Positions 19,081 through 32,043 of a stretch of DNA of 64,000 bases are shown here, piece by piece. Below the pieces are notes generated by a model, which saw nothing but the letters and a program-made list of their open reading frames with translations, had not been told where the DNA came from and searched no databases. A program made the translations under genes and the position numbers. The stretch is from Pseudeuparius sepicola (taxonomy: Eukaryota; Arthropoda; Insecta; Coleoptera; Anthribidae). The stretch's first letter is position 1. Every line of letters starts with the position of its first letter. The stretch lies in NCBI GenBank assembly GCA_963920635.1, contig OY987302.1:29797278-29861277 (forward strand), written 5' to 3'.

Positions 19081-19864
19081 ATGGGTGATGAAATGCACTT
19101 TTATTTACTTATTTTACAGCTGAATGAAATCTCGATAATTTTGCAGCTCCATACCGTAAAAAATAACAAAAAAAACATTTATTTGTTAATGAACGGTAAA
19201 TTTCACATTTTGTGAAATTGGCGCCAAGAATGCTGAAGAAGCCTAGCAATAAATTAATATATTTAAAATTTTTAAGATGTCTGCTATCGTATATATAAAG
19301 CTAGGTTTAGCCTTGGAAACAAGCGTTCATGCGCTGCAATTGAGTTGTCTTTAGCAAAGCGTGCTTTGCTGAGGTAGCAAAGTAACTCACTCGGCGCCTA
19401 TTTAATGCAGATATTTTGCTGCGGTAATTGAGTTCTTACTAACCGTAGCAAAGTAATTCTTTCAGTGTAGAACGGCCAGATTTAAACAAATACAATGACG
19501 TTACGCGGACTTCGGGATTTCTTGAGTGTTGTTCATGTCGCTTGAAATAATTTGAATTTTAATTGCAAATTGTATTTTATTGGTAATAGGTAACCACGCT
19601 ATTATATTAAAAATATTATCTTACAAATATGAAGTATATCACAATACATTTATTTTTAGTATAGGTGACGCATGCGTGTACCCCATTACCAGATTTCAAG
19701 GGCTACACCCAGTAAAAGTATAGTGGTGGTAATTTTAGCACTTGAAATCTGGTAATTTTTTAAATTACAATTACGAACTCACTGTGCAGATAAGAAATTA
19801 GTTGCGAAATGAACTTAAAGGTTCTTTGGTAATGTCGAATATTTATATATTTCAAGAATCAGGG
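19081..19864. other. No gene recognised
   Basis: AT-rich with short direct similarities (TAGCAAAGTAA near 19375 and 19452). No ORF above background. Confidence 0.4.
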
Positions 19865-19872
19865 AAGCTTCT

Positions 19873-20647
19873 CAGTGGCGCAACCAGAAAATATTGTCAG
19901 GGGGGGCTGGTTGACAATGTTACTGACATTTTCTTGTAGAATTACTTAATACTAATAATAATAAAAGTGAGCAACGCTGTAAAACCTTAATTTGAAAACT
20001 AAACTTTCAGGTATAGTATCAGTCTTTGGCTTTTTTGAGAGAAGAAAGTAATTACCTAGCTTTTCAATATCAATCGGGCTACAGGGCCGTAGATAGATTT
20101 TGTCGATGAGAAAAAAAGTTAATTTTTTTAAAGAATTGTGCGGAGAAAATTTTCAAATTTTCAAGGTCAAACAGACAATTTAACCGAGGTATAAAGAATT
20201 GTAAAATTACATCACCATGATCCGTTTCCTCCTTTTTTTCTCAATGGTAGGGGGTTTGAACACCCAACCCCCCCACCTTATCTAAGGCCCAGCCATATAT
20301 GAAGGACGGTAGAAAACAGAAGAAGGCCAGGTGCATATAATTCAAGTCAGATTAGTTTTAAGTTTGGCGCAGGTTTTGTTAGGTGCCGACGCCGACTGTC
20401 AGCCAGACAACTAATCCTTCATTAAATGTCAACCAATGTACCGTCGATATCCGATATCCTCAATATCGTAAATTTGATAAATCATAACATAAACTTAAAA
20501 AATACAGGTTAAACAAAACACAATCATTCGGTCTTGTAACAAATGATCCTGTAGCATTGTTTTTATCTAGCATTGTTTAGCGCTTTTGCGCTTGGTTGGT
20601 ATGAGCTCGGGGGGGCAGCCCGGCAGCCCCCCCTCGTTGCACCACTA
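19873..20647. mobile_element. Non-autonomous hAT element, 775 bp
   Basis: Starts CAGTGGCGCAACCAG and ends with the reverse complement of TAGTGGTGCAACGAG. A G-run GGGGGGGCTG follows each end. It is flanked by the perfect 8-bp duplication AAGCTTCT at 19865-19872 and 20648-20655. CAGTGGCG ends and 8-bp targets are diagnostic of hAT. No transposase. A possible smaller GGGCCGTAGATA-type element lies inside at about 20080-20290. Confidence 0.9.
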
Positions 20648-20655
20648 AAGCTTCT

Positions 20656-21029
20656 TAATATACAAATAAAGGTTACGAATATAAAGGATACACAAATATT
20701 TGTAATAGCAAACAAATGAGGCAAAGGAAATAAAAAAGTGTAAATGCAAAGTTTAAGCTGCACATACTTTCTCTTGTTGAAAATGCATCGTACAGACTCC
20801 CTTCTTCATTCTCCAGACAGTTGCATTTATTTCTCTTTGATGCAAAATGTATCCTATAATGACGGACACCCTCTGTCAGCCTCCAGAAGCACAATTATTA
20901 TGTGCTTGTGTGTGTATGGTGTGGGGATAACTGTTGAACGGATTGAGATATTATTATCACCTTGAAATTTTGCACACATATCCCAAAACCCAAAAAGGAT
21001 GGTCCAGATTTTTTTGTGATATTTTTTTA
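20656..21029. other. No gene recognised
   Basis: Intergenic sequence between two mobile elements. The segment GGGATAACTGTTGAACGG..TTTTGCACAC looks like a dispersed repeat. Confidence 0.35.
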
Positions 21030-21031
21030 TA

Positions 21032-21989
21032 CAGTGTGTCCGCATTTCCTTGTGAACACTCTATAAAGGTATGAAGGGCCTAGTAAAATTCGGCATTATA
21101 TATTTTTTAGGTTCAGGGAAGATCCCACAGACACTACTATTTCGATTGGGTGATTATTCCATGGCTAGCATTGATTTTTTTAATGACCAATTTTCAGAAT
21201 GTCATTCTTTTAAGAATAAAGTGGATGGTGCCGCCAAATTGGCGATAGCTCGAAACCTTTTGTACAAAATATCAATGCTGGGGCCACACAAAGTGGGGCC
21301 AAAATTAAGAAAAAACTGATTTTCCAGAGTACCCTGTATAAACCACAGGGCACAGGTTGGTGATTTTTTTTTGCAAATCGATTAGCTTTGCCTGAGGTAT
21401 TAATTAAATGTGACGAAAAAATCTGTATTTAAAAAAATATAGAGAAAATTCCGGATTCTACTGCATGGTCCCGCTTGGAAAATATACTTTATTTTAACAT
21501 TTCCTTACAATTGGGGGCATCATCCAATTATGCGTTATTCATCACGTTGGAACATACTTATCTGGTTTCTGCAGGGTACCTACTATGGAAAATCATTTTT
21601 TTTAAATTTCGGCCCCACTTTGTGAACGTCCGGTAACTTAGAGCATTGATATTTTGTACAAAAGGTTTCGAGCTATCGTCAATTCGGCGGCACCATCCAT
21701 TTTATTCTTACAAAAACAAAGTTCTGTCACATTTTTAGGGTGCATCACTCTGTATCAACCCTTTAAAATGGTACAATTGTGTTTTCTGTCGATTAATGCC
21801 CTTGGTACACCCACAACGTGTACTAAATTTGTTTTTTTCAGGTTCAAAAATAATTGAGATATTGACTTTTTTTTTGAATTTTCAAAGTTCACTTTCAAGG
21901 CCTATAACTTCTCATGGGTGCAACTTAGTACAGAGGTAAGTTGCATTAAATGCTCCTGCTCTGTGTCGGTTCTCATGTGGAAAACCCTG
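21032..21989. mobile_element. Fold-back element, 958 bp, TA-flanked
   Basis: Ends CAGTGTGTCCGCATTTCC and, inverted, CAGGGTTTTCCACATGAG, with TA on both sides. A long inner inverted repeat pairs about 21190-21345 with 21560-21715 (for example CGAAACCTTTTGTACAAAAT on both strands). Non-coding. Probably a Tc1/mariner-type MITE. Confidence 0.75.
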
Positions 21990-21991
21990 TA

Positions 21992-22935
21992 TAATGCCAT
22001 ATTTTACTCGGCTCTTCTTAGATTTCTAAAGGGTTCACAAGCAAACGCGGAGGTACTGTATAATGTAGGTATAACCAGATGAACAGCAATAAATGTTTTT
22101 TCATTTAAAGTAATAAGTGTGACTTTTAAGGGTGGGAGAAGGTAAAATTTAAAATAACTTGTGATATATCATTTATGTTTTTTGGGGCAAGGAATTAATT
22201 TTTACTATTATTTTTCAATTTGATATACTATTCTACACTTTAGGATTAAATGTGCGATGAGACGGGGTAATTCCATTTGTATGGGTTTTATGAGGGTGTA
22301 AAAAGGTGTTAAATTGAAGGCAGCAAATTCTGTGCTTTTGGGAACTGATAGAAGATCTCCCTAGGATGATTCTTCCATGAAAAGAAAATTCATGCAGTTT
22401 TTTTATTACACAAAAAGCAAACAAATTGTAATAAAATCTTTAAAACCACAGGAGAATATACCAAACGCAAAACTATAACATATTTCCCATTTATATAATT
22501 TTCTGGGCATTTAGCTTCAAAAAACTGCTCATGCCCTTTGTAAATTTCTATGCAGTATGAAACGTTATTAGGTGCCGTAAAACAGGGTGAATAGGGCCAC
22601 TTTTCCAACTTTACGATGCTGTAGCATCTATAGTAATTTCCTTTTTCAATTTTTTTCCTGCAAAATTTCGAACATAATTCGAAATTAATAACTTCCATAA
22701 TATTGGATCTTTAAAAAAATTCGTTCATCAAACCCCTAGGTGAAAGGGGAATAGGAAAACTTAAAAAGGCATTTTTTTTAAAAATTCATATACATTATTG
22801 AGAATACGGTTTTTTAGCTTTAACTAATATATTTAGTTAAGAAACAAAACAAATACATTATTTTTTCTTTATATAAAATTAAAAAAATAACAGTGACTAT
22901 TTAAGCTTAAAATTAATAAAATAAATACCTAAATT
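21992..22935. other. No gene recognised
   Basis: AT-rich. A 102-codon minus-strand ORF (22390-22698) has several Cys but no recognisable domain and is most likely chance. Confidence 0.35.
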
Positions 22936-22937
22936 GT

Positions 22938-24640
22938 ATGAGGCGCCATTTCGGACTAAATTATTATTTTTGAATATATAAATTTCTCGGGCTAATATTT
23001 TTTTTTAATATGATATTTATAGAAATTTGCGTGAATAATCTTTTTTAGTCAAATTTAAATATTATACATCGCCCAAAAGTATATATTACAGTAAACGCAA
23101 AAAAATATATCAAAACACGATATATTAATTTGGTGCGCCAATATATAATAATTTAGGGTACCACTGGTCGTCACCAGAGGTCGCACCGCGCATTCCTAAA
23201 GTGCACCGGCAACGCTGCAGCAGAAAATGCAGAAGCCCGAAGTCGAAATATTTTTTTATATGATATTTATAGAAATTTGCGTGAATAATCTTTTTTTAGT
23301 CAAATTTATATATTACGCATCGCCCAAAAGTATATATTACAGTAAACGCAAAAAAATATATCAAAACACGATATATTAATTTGGTGTGCCAATATATAAT
23401 AATTTAGGGTACCACCGGTCGTCACCAGAGGTGGCGCCGCGCATCCCTAAAGTGCACCGGTAACGCTGCAGCAGAAAGCGCAGAATGGTGTAAACCAGGG
23501 ACTCTTTAAAATAAAAAGGGTCCCTGTGTAAAACCCACCCCCGATTTTCTTGAAATTTTGGCTAGATAGATTCCTATCCCCTATTTTCGCCCGACGTTAC
23601 ACCATTGGAAAAGATTACCACTTCTTTTTTCATACAGCAGCGCGCATCGCTGCCGACTGCCACAATATGATGCGAATGTCCCCTTCTTTTTTCATACGGC
23701 AGCGCTTATCCCCCAAAAAGGAGGGAATACGCTTCTTATTGCAAAGATGCTTGAGAAAAATGCACTTCCGACGGCTTCCGACGTAGACGTATCAAATGTT
23801 TACTTCGGCTTCGGACGCGGACGTGTACGGAGTTAAATGTACGTCCAAAGAAGTCACGTGACTCAGTTCACCAATGAGAGTGCAAGACGTATACCGACTT
23901 TTATATATGTCGGACGTATAAATAGCCACTTCCTACAACAAAACGAAGGCGAAACGAAAACGATCATGCGGGCGGGAAACTAATATGTAAGATGATTGTG
24001 GGGTTATAAACCACAAAACATCAAATCCCAAACCTGACACAGAAAAAGAACATCCAGTACGTCGGTAATCATAATCACTTCGACTTCGGGCTTCTGCGCT
24101 TTCTGCTGCAGCGTTACCGGTGCACTTTAGGGATGCGCGGCGCGACCTCTGGTGACGACTGGTGGTACCCTAAATTATTATATATTGGCGCACCAAATTA
24201 ATATATCGTGTTTTGATATATTTTTTTGCGTGTACTGTAATATATACTTTTGGGCGATGCGTAATATATAAATTTGACTAAAAAAATATTATTCACGCAA
24301 ATTTTTATAAATATCATATAAAAAAAAATTTCGACTTCGGGCTTCTGCCCTTTCTACTGCAGCGTTGCTGGTGCACTTTAGGGATGCGCGGCGCGACCTC
24401 TGGTGACGACCAATGGTACCCTAAATTATTATATATTGGAGCACCAAATTAATATATCGTGTTTTGATATATTTTTTTGCGTTTACTGTAATATATACTT
24501 TTAGGCGATGCGTAATATATAAATTTGACTAAAAAAAGATTATTCACGCAAATTTCTATAAATATCATATTAAAAAAATATATTAGCCCGAGAAATTTAT
24601 ATATTCAAAAATAATAATTTAGTCCAAAATGGCGCCTCAT
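22938..24640. mobile_element. 1.7 kb palindromic element of four ~255-bp units
   Basis: Outer ends ATGAGGCGCCATTT and AAATGGCGCCTCAT continue as an inverted repeat. Inside lie two direct units (about 22983-23246 and 23247-23485), a 590-bp centre, then two units in reverse (about 24076-24335 and 24336-24590). Each unit holds ATATATCAAAACACGATATA, AATTTAGGGTACCA and a GC-rich AAAGTGCACCGG..GCTGCAGCAGAAA end. Flanks TAAATTGT and AAAATTGG share six of eight positions, suggesting an 8-bp target duplication. The centre has a GTATAAATAGCC box at about 23916. No ORF of note. Confidence 0.8.
23913..23925 (+). promoter_or_regulatory. TATAAATA box in the palindrome centre
   Basis: GGACGTATAAATAGCCAC, inside a locally GC-rich stretch with CACGTGAC near 23855. 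It is a plausible core promoter but no downstream ORF follows. Confidence 0.35.
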
Positions 24641-25985
24641 AAAATTGGTACTAAAATACAAAAATATATCAAATTGACACCTACAACTAAAAACATTTCT
24701 CAGTCTTTAATTTCCACATTGGAAAAGTAATAATTCATTTGGTTTTTGGGAAAATATGTGGGATTTAATTTGCTTTTTTTCTTCCTTTTTCTAAGAAAAA
24801 TACCAACATATGCGAGCATTTTAAAACAAAAATATTGTATTTTTAAAAGTTATTTTTTAATAATAAATATGCTACCATTGAGTAAAGGAACATTAGGGGA
24901 AGAGGAACTGCCCCCATGTTGTGAGTTGCTAACAGGTAAATTTGTAGGAAAGAGGGATCGCCATCTAGTATTAAAAATTAATAAAATATCATAGTCTCAT
25001 CCTTCCCGCCATCTAGTAGGCTGCAAAATTATTAAAAAATTGATCATTTCGTCTAACACGGCACAATTTCCTGCAGACCCCTCTTCCACGTAGCGCTGGA
25101 TGTTGCCGGATCGCTCCTCACCCCAAATATTCGAAAGAACGCGCACTTGCCAGATCAGGGCCGGCTCAAGCAGCAACTGAAAAGGAATAGATAGTTTGAG
25201 CCCTGCATAGCGTATATTTTCTATGGTTTAGAGCTATTTCATTACAAGTAAATGTTTAAATATGGCGTGTAACGTCACAACGCCATTGAATTTATCTCTT
25301 CCCAAATAAATCTCTATGGTTAACCCACTAGAATGGTATATTTTCGGTGAGATTTTTTCTTTCTGATAAACTTTTCTAGTCGTTATATGGTTTGCAATAA
25401 TTATCAACATTTTAATATAGAGATTTTTCAACTTTTATTCTCAAAACTTTACACTTTGTTGATAAGAGATACGCAAAACATTTAGAAGGGAAAGCTGTTC
25501 AGAATTTAAACTTATTTTTGTATATCAAATTTGCAAACTGGCGGTTAACTTATTATTGTTTTTCTTATGATAATAAAAAAATAATTTGTTTGAATGTGTC
25601 AAAAAGGAAGACTTTTACATAGTGTTAATATGAATAAATCATTTTAGTATTGTAAATAAGTGTAGATAAGTAATATTTCATTAAAATTTGTCTTAAATTT
25701 TTAATACCTACTAGTTATACAATATAGGTACTATTCTTGTTTAGGGAAACCCTAGTTAGCCAATGTGTGACAGTCATGAGGATACAAGAGCAATATTGGA
25801 TACAAGCAACAGATGGCGCTAAAAATTAAAGTGGCCCAGTCTTTGCCTACTACTTTTCTTGTATTAAAATCTACCAAAAAAACAGCTGGACAATTTTAGT
25901 TTTTGCAAAATCTGTCCCCTGTATTTCTGTCATGTCCTTATGTCAATGTCAAACATTGGCTGACTAGAGTATCCATAAACAAGTG
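24641..25985. other. No gene recognised
   Basis: Low-GC sequence with a short moderately GC-rich patch (25070-25160). The small ORFs (24746-24994, 25234-25431) show no domain. Confidence 0.4.
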
Positions 25986-25987
25986 TA

Positions 25988-26460
25988 CAGGGTGTTCCCA
26001 TATATTTTGACCCACCCCTAGAGCCTCTATTTTTCGAGATAGAAAAAAAGTACTTAGATGAAAGTTGTAGGGTTTTTTCTGAACCGCTAGGATCTGTTAC
26101 TAGATAAAACAAATGAGCGTCGCAAATTTATAAACAAATATAAACTTACTTTTTTTAATGGAACACCCTGTATATTTGTGGATTTTTGAATTGAACGCAT
26201 TTTTCCAATTCCAGCAATATAAATATGTTATATGTTTGCTCTAACCATTCGCATGATATTCCAAATTGCAGATAAATATGATATTTAATCAAGGTTGCCA
26301 TGGAAACACATTTCAACTTAGGCAAGAGCATTCCTGTCAATGCATTATTTTTGGGACAATACCTACACCTTGGTACCCTACAACTTTCATTTAAGTAATT
26401 TTTTTCTAACTCGAAAAATAGAGGCTCTAGGGGTGGGTCAAAATATACGGGAACACCCTG
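25988..26460. mobile_element. TA-flanked MITE, 473 bp
   Basis: About 55-bp nearly perfect TIRs beginning CAGGGTGTTCCC and running through TTTTGACCCACCCCTAGAGC. TA at 25986-25987 and 26461-26462. Tc1/mariner-type, non-coding. Confidence 0.9.
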
Positions 26461-26462
26461 TA

Positions 26463-27596
26463 CTATTAATTTATATACTTTTTAAATAGATATGTCTTAG
26501 ACTACATGTCGGCTGGTGAATTTTGCAGTTGTTGGAAAAACTCAACTTTTCGTCCTTGTACCATAAACTAACTATTTCCATGGGTACTTATTAAACAATT
26601 CTTAATAATTCTTTCTCTCGACGAAAGAGAGAGAACTTGATCTACACATAATTTTCAATTCTGAACAACTTTCCTTTATGAATTTTTAGCATATTACATC
26701 ATAGTCTATAGTGTATTACCTAATTTTGAGCATGAAAGTCGTGAAATCTCCATATTTAAATGTCCATAACTTGTAAACCATGAGGATTAGAAAAATTGCT
26801 AACAAGAAAATATAATTACGCAAAAAATATACAATTCCGGTAGCCTATCTACTAGGATTTGGTTTGGAAAAAATATATTCAGCAAGTTGTGAAGACCCAT
26901 GCACAAGCAGTTTTCAAAAATTTACTTGTAATGGTTCAAATCACTCCTTGACCAATGCCAGTTCAAGCCACAATGTCAATTTTTAAAAAAGTTCTGTCGA
27001 TTTCCTAATTACAGTGCCCTCAAATTTGCATCATCCTGTACAGAACTACGAGGTGCGGGGCAGGTCAAAACGTGGGGCCGAGTATTCTAACACTCAACTA
27101 TAGGGCCATTTAACATTTACAATTAAATGCCTTTAAACCAGGTTTAGGTCAAGATTTTTTTAATGATTTCAGTTCAAAGTTTGAGTAAAAGATTTTTTTG
27201 TTTTAGTTAATGGTAAATATAGATTTAAGTTTAATTTTCAATAAACTATGGGAAACCCATAATTTTTTACATTTGCAAATTCCAGGCGATACACACACCT
27301 ACCACATACAGAGGGATATTTTTTCAACATTATTTTTGAATTGTTAATTATTTCAATGCCAATCTTATTTTAAGAGCAAGCAAAACTTTTTATCAGGAGG
27401 GACTTTTTTTGATAAAATGAAAAATAAAGAAGTGTTTCCTATTGGACACCACAACCGTCAACATACTGTAGATATATTGATGTTTTTTTAATAGAACGCG
27501 CTGTATGTTTTTGAAATCTACGTATTTTTGTGATTACAATGATATACAGGGTGCGAGAAAGTACCGAAACTTCCGTACAAAAAATATTTTGAGATA
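26463..27596. other. No gene recognised
   Basis: AT-rich. A lone ACAGGGTGCGAG element end at about 27554 is the only recognisable motif. Confidence 0.4.
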
Positions 27597-27598
27597 TA

Positions 27599-28225
27599 TA
27601 GGGTGTTCCACGAAAGTGTTGAAGTGCGCGATTACCCAAACCGACGCCAATGGAATTGGGCCGCCCCTGATCTAATAAGGGACGCGCCGGGGTGGAAGTA
27701 CGGCCGAGTCCGAGAATGTTCGGACGGAACGACAGTGGGCGCTGGGCATCCAGGTAGGGCCCCCGGTGCGCGCCCGATCGAATTAAAATTAAATTAATCT
27801 CGAGGGACGCCGGACGCCGAAGCATCCAGAAAGAGCTGCTGGTTCGATCCATTGCCGCAGTCTCTGCCGAAGTACAGTGGGTTTCCGGGGTTCAAGGCAG
27901 CCAGGGAGATGTTATTATGAGGTCACACCAGTTCCAGCTCGTCTACGGCCACCCGGCTGGTGAAGCGGCATCGAGAGTCCGCGGTGACAGCGAGTTATAC
28001 AGCGAAATTACGGGTTAGTGTGCATGACTTACCAAGACTGTTCACAATACGTTGGCCCACACCCTGTTTTAGAGAGTTTGTGAGTTCTGTACGTATATAA
28101 ATGCTTAAAGAGATTTAATGAATTGTTTTATTTGTGACAAGCAACGGACGCAGACGTGATCATAAAGTAAAAGGGCATTTCAGTGTGGTAACAAACTGTG
28201 CAATTAATTTAAATGGAACACCCTA
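27599..28225. mobile_element. TA-flanked MITE carrying a GC-rich insert
   Basis: Ends TAGGGTGTTCCA and TGGAACACCCTA, each next to TA. Between them lies about 500 bp of sequence far richer in GC (about 27615-28000) than the surroundings. It includes a GGTTCGATCC motif like a tRNA B box (27839-27848), a TATATAAATG box near 28096 and a T-rich end. It could be a solo LTR or a SINE-like insertion inside the MITE. No A box or clear target duplication is seen. Confidence 0.55.
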
Positions 28226-28515
28226 TATATTTTTCACTTATTCGATTCTACACTCTTTTAGCTTTATAGCGCCATTTTATTTTTTTAAATATTTTTCGGA
28301 GTTGCAGCTAATCAAGAAAATGTATGAAAAAGTGGGAATTCAGACGTTATGAAAATATGCCACAGCAGCATTGATATTTCATGTAAAAAATCTACATGGT
28401 AAATTTATTGTAAAAGGCGTATTTTAGCAGCAGAATATAAAAATATTTGGAAAATAATATACGGGGGCTCTATAGTGTTTGAAATTTTTCAACAGGCAAT
28501 TACTTGAGATTTTCA

Positions 28516-28539
28516 AATAATAATAATAATAATAATAAT
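28516..28539 (+). repeat. (AAT)8 microsatellite
   Basis: Eight uninterrupted AAT/ATA triplets in the left arm of the inverted-repeat element, absent from the other arm. Confidence 0.9.
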
Positions 28540-28897
28540 TCTCACCCTCACAATAGTCCAAACTAGGAGTACCCCAGAAGCAACCACATGCCACATGGAA
28601 CACCCCATTTTTTAGAGTACCAGAGTATAGTACTTTTACTACACTTTTGTTGCTTACTTTTGTTATTTACTTATATCCCAAAGTGACCCGTTTTCCCACC
28701 ATTTTACATTTTCGTTAAAAATACACTTATTTAGCGTTTTTTTACAAGTGGGCTGTGACTGATGTTCACCAATGGGCCTGTTTCACACTTTTTTTTTTTA
28801 TTATGAATCTTAATAGTAAATAAAACACGAAAATATTTTTTTCCGATTTTTTGTCGACCGGGAAATGCCCTAAAAACCTATTTGAAATTCAAATTTC

Positions 28898-28923
28898 TTG
28901 GGCCCGTGATGTCACGGGCCCAA
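28898..28923. repeat. 26-bp dyad: 12-bp arms around TG
   Basis: TTGGGCCCGTGA, then TG, then TCACGGGCCCAA. A perfect GC-rich hairpin in an AT-rich context. Confidence 0.9.
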
Positions 28924-30650
28924 AAAGCTGATTGGCTACTGTTTTGCGACGTTGACCCGATTTACGGCAATATCGACATGTTTCTATTTGAGATTTGTGA
29001 AGACTGAAGAAGAAGAAAATTAACCTAACTTATGTTTTGTGGTCATGTGGACGTAACACATGACCTCAATATCAGGGGGCGGCGTGGCGGTGCACGAGTG
29101 GTTGGCTCGCCACGCTTTGGCACCGTATGTCGCCCCATATAGTGGTTAGATTGCTCGAAAATAGCAGAAGCCATAAAAAGAAATAAAAAAATAACCTCAA
29201 TATCAATTAATTTAATAATATACCACAATCGCAATGTTTTTACCCTTTTTGACTTAAAAGTTACTTGCAGAATGATCACCAACTTGTAAGTTGTCCAAAC
29301 CCAAATAAATCTGGTTTATAACAACTAGACATAATCTTGACAATCAAAATTTAATTTATTAACTGGAAATATTCTGACATCGTTGGTTTTTGCCGTTGAT
29401 CTTCATTTTGCAATTATTCTTAAAGCTAACTCTCGAATGTGTTTTCTATCATTTCCTGAAATGGCTATCAAAAGGTTTTCCGGATGACCAAAATATTCCT
29501 TTCTCCTTTCCCTCAATTACGGGAGCTAGAACTTTTTTCAGTTCTTCAGGGAGGTAACAATACTTCCATATCCATATCCATTCTTATTACAAGACCAATT
29601 AAATTTGATTTCAAATCGGCATACGGTATACACTTTAACTTTTTGCAGGTTTTCAGAAAAACATTTAGTTTTATTAGCTCGGTTTACATTAAAGAATATC
29701 AGAATGACATGACAGATTGATGTTAGACACGACACACGACCCACAAAACAACTATCTGCGTCTGTAAGGTGGAGTTCGGACAACCGTTTATACAACTGTC
29801 TCTCTCTAGAGAATCGATTTCGATTCAATGTGCACGTCTGAGATTAGAACGGAAATAGAATTTTTAGGGCTTCGATTACTAGTATAACCGGCAACGTGGC
29901 AAACACAATTTCATTGCTCCAAATGAAGGCGTGCAGTTTAAATTTTTTATATATTTTTTTAGTTAATTACAAATATTAGGTATTGACGAGAAAGATGCTG
30001 AGGGGGATTTTATTAAAGAGTTATGTGATTAATTTCATTCTAGTAGTAAAAAATATCGAAATTCGATTGAGTGGACAAGGCCCATTGTCATTTTTTTTAC
30101 TCTTTGGCCCTTTCTAAGTTATTAACAATTTCTGTTACTTCATTTCGTTGGCTTCCTGGATCGCTGCTAAACCTGATGTAAAACCATTAACCAAGATCGA
30201 CTATTTGCTGTATGCCGTGGGGAAATGTCAAAAAAACGGTTTAAAACAGTTCAAATCACTCCGGAATCTCTTTAAAAGTCAAGTCAAGTTTAAAGAAAAT
30301 GTAAAATAGTGAGGAAACGGGCCACTCTAATGTATAGGTTGCAATAAGAAATGTTCTAGTATTCGAAAAGTACTATACTCTGGCATCTTAAAAAATAGGG
30401 TGTTCCATTTGAAAATCTGGAGTAATTGCTTGTCGAAAAATTTCAAACACATCACTCTCTATAAAGCACCCTGTTTAATATTTTCCAAATATTTTTATAT
30501 TTTGCAGTTGAATGCGCCTTTTACTAGAAATTTCCCAAGTAGATTTTTTTTTATAAGAAACATCACACAAAACTTTTGCGGGTATACTTTATATAGAAGA
30601 ATATATCACAAAAAAGCTCTCGTACTTAAAATATGGTAGCATTTCTTCAT

Positions 30651-32041
30651 ATTCCACATTTGATTTACAACCTATTGATTTAGTAAACAAATTACATTCA
30701 ATTTAATTCAAACAATAATTTTTTCCGTTCATTATAGCGTTTCACAACCAATTATTATTTATCGGTGCGCATATAAAAAAAACATGTTTTTACTTAAATA
30801 GCATTTATTTTTGTCTTCATTATTATTTTGTTTTGCCATTAAAACTCACGAGTTTCTTTTATTTATCATCATAATGTGCCTAGGGGATAAAATACGATTA
30901 GCGCAGGCCCTACCATTGCCCTATAAATGTTTATATGTATATTCCCCTCCAATTTTTGCCTGTCAAAAAATAAAATAATACATGGGTTTCAATTAAAAAG
31001 TAAAATAGTATTTACAACAAAAATAAAATAGCTCTTAAATTTGTCCAAATCGTTGTTTGAAGGAGATCTGCTTCGCATTTGTTTTTTGGGCCAAGGTCAA
31101 AGCTACAATTAACACTGCACCTTTTTTCGCCAATATGTATATGGCAACTTGTGGCTGGTCGTGCAAGGCAACATCAATATCCAGGCAGTGTTAGATAGAC
31201 TCAAGCAGTTTCAAAGACATTTTTAATTTGTGGTGAATGCTCTGGGTTAAAATTCCCGTCACGTCAAAAAGCAGGGTGTTATAGATCTGGACATTTGCTC
31301 GATTTATCTTATTCTATCCTTTACTCAATGATGCTACACACATTCTAAGAAGTCTATCCACAATGTATCATACAAATGTCTATCTTTTTACTTACTTTTT
31401 GTATGTGATCCAGACAAGATTTGTAGTGGTTGGAAAACTGCTGTTTATGACGAGTGACTTTTAGGTTATGGCAGACTGGGCTTTTGACATCTGACAGAAC
31501 ATTTAGTGTTGCCTACCTATTAGTGCATGATTTATCTACAAAACCATATGTGGTTCAAGTATTCATACAATTAATACAGAAGTTATTGTAATAAAAAGTT
31601 CTACCCCCAGTCCCCTGAAAATCCGATTCACCCCGTTTTACGGTAATATACAAATATTCATTTATAACGACATTATGAAGAGAAAAAAAAACAGAAAACT
31701 GCGGCAAGGTAAATGAAATAATTAAGAAATTAGCAATTTAACATTTCCAAGTAATTTCCGAACAGGACCTCGAATTTATCAAAGCATAAGGAAACCACCC
31801 TCTCGCTTTTAAATAATGGTTATAATTTATGCTTGTTGTTAAGAAAATGTTTTATACCTCTATTAACAGCAAATGTAGGGTCTAACTGACAACAATTTTA
31901 AGATTAAATTAAATTTTTAATGCATAAGAAATATTGATATTTTTGTTAAAAAATGGGATATTCTATCCATTTTCAAGAATTTTTAAAATAACCAAAATAA
32001 AATAACATACATCGGAAACAATGAATTTTTGCCTAATTTTG
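30651..32041. other. No gene recognised
   Basis: AT-rich, with no ORF over 60 codons of interest and no repeat structure I could define. Confidence 0.4.
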
Positions 32042-32043
32042 TA

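Larger units (their letters stand above)
28345..30650. mobile_element. 2.3 kb inverted-repeat element
   Basis: The left arm (about 28345-28750) and right arm (about 30265-30650) are diverged reverse complements. Shared blocks include AAATATAAAAATATTTGGAA, GGAACACCC(C/T)ATTTTTTA, CAGAGTATAGTACTTTT and ATTTTACATTTTC. The 1.5 kb loop (28750-30265) contains no recognisable gene. It does contain a 26-bp dyad and a more GC-rich patch at 29065-29140 (GGGGGCGGCGTGGCGG). Edges are approximate. Confidence 0.7.

Noticed and set aside
20080..20290. A second small hAT nested in the 775-bp hAT
   Set aside because: GGGCCGTAGATA and TATCTAAGGCCC are weakly inverted but no 8-bp target duplication could be found.
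27815..27860. tRNA or SINE head from the GGTTCGATCC motif
   Set aside because: No A box at the right distance and no cloverleaf; kept only as a motif note.
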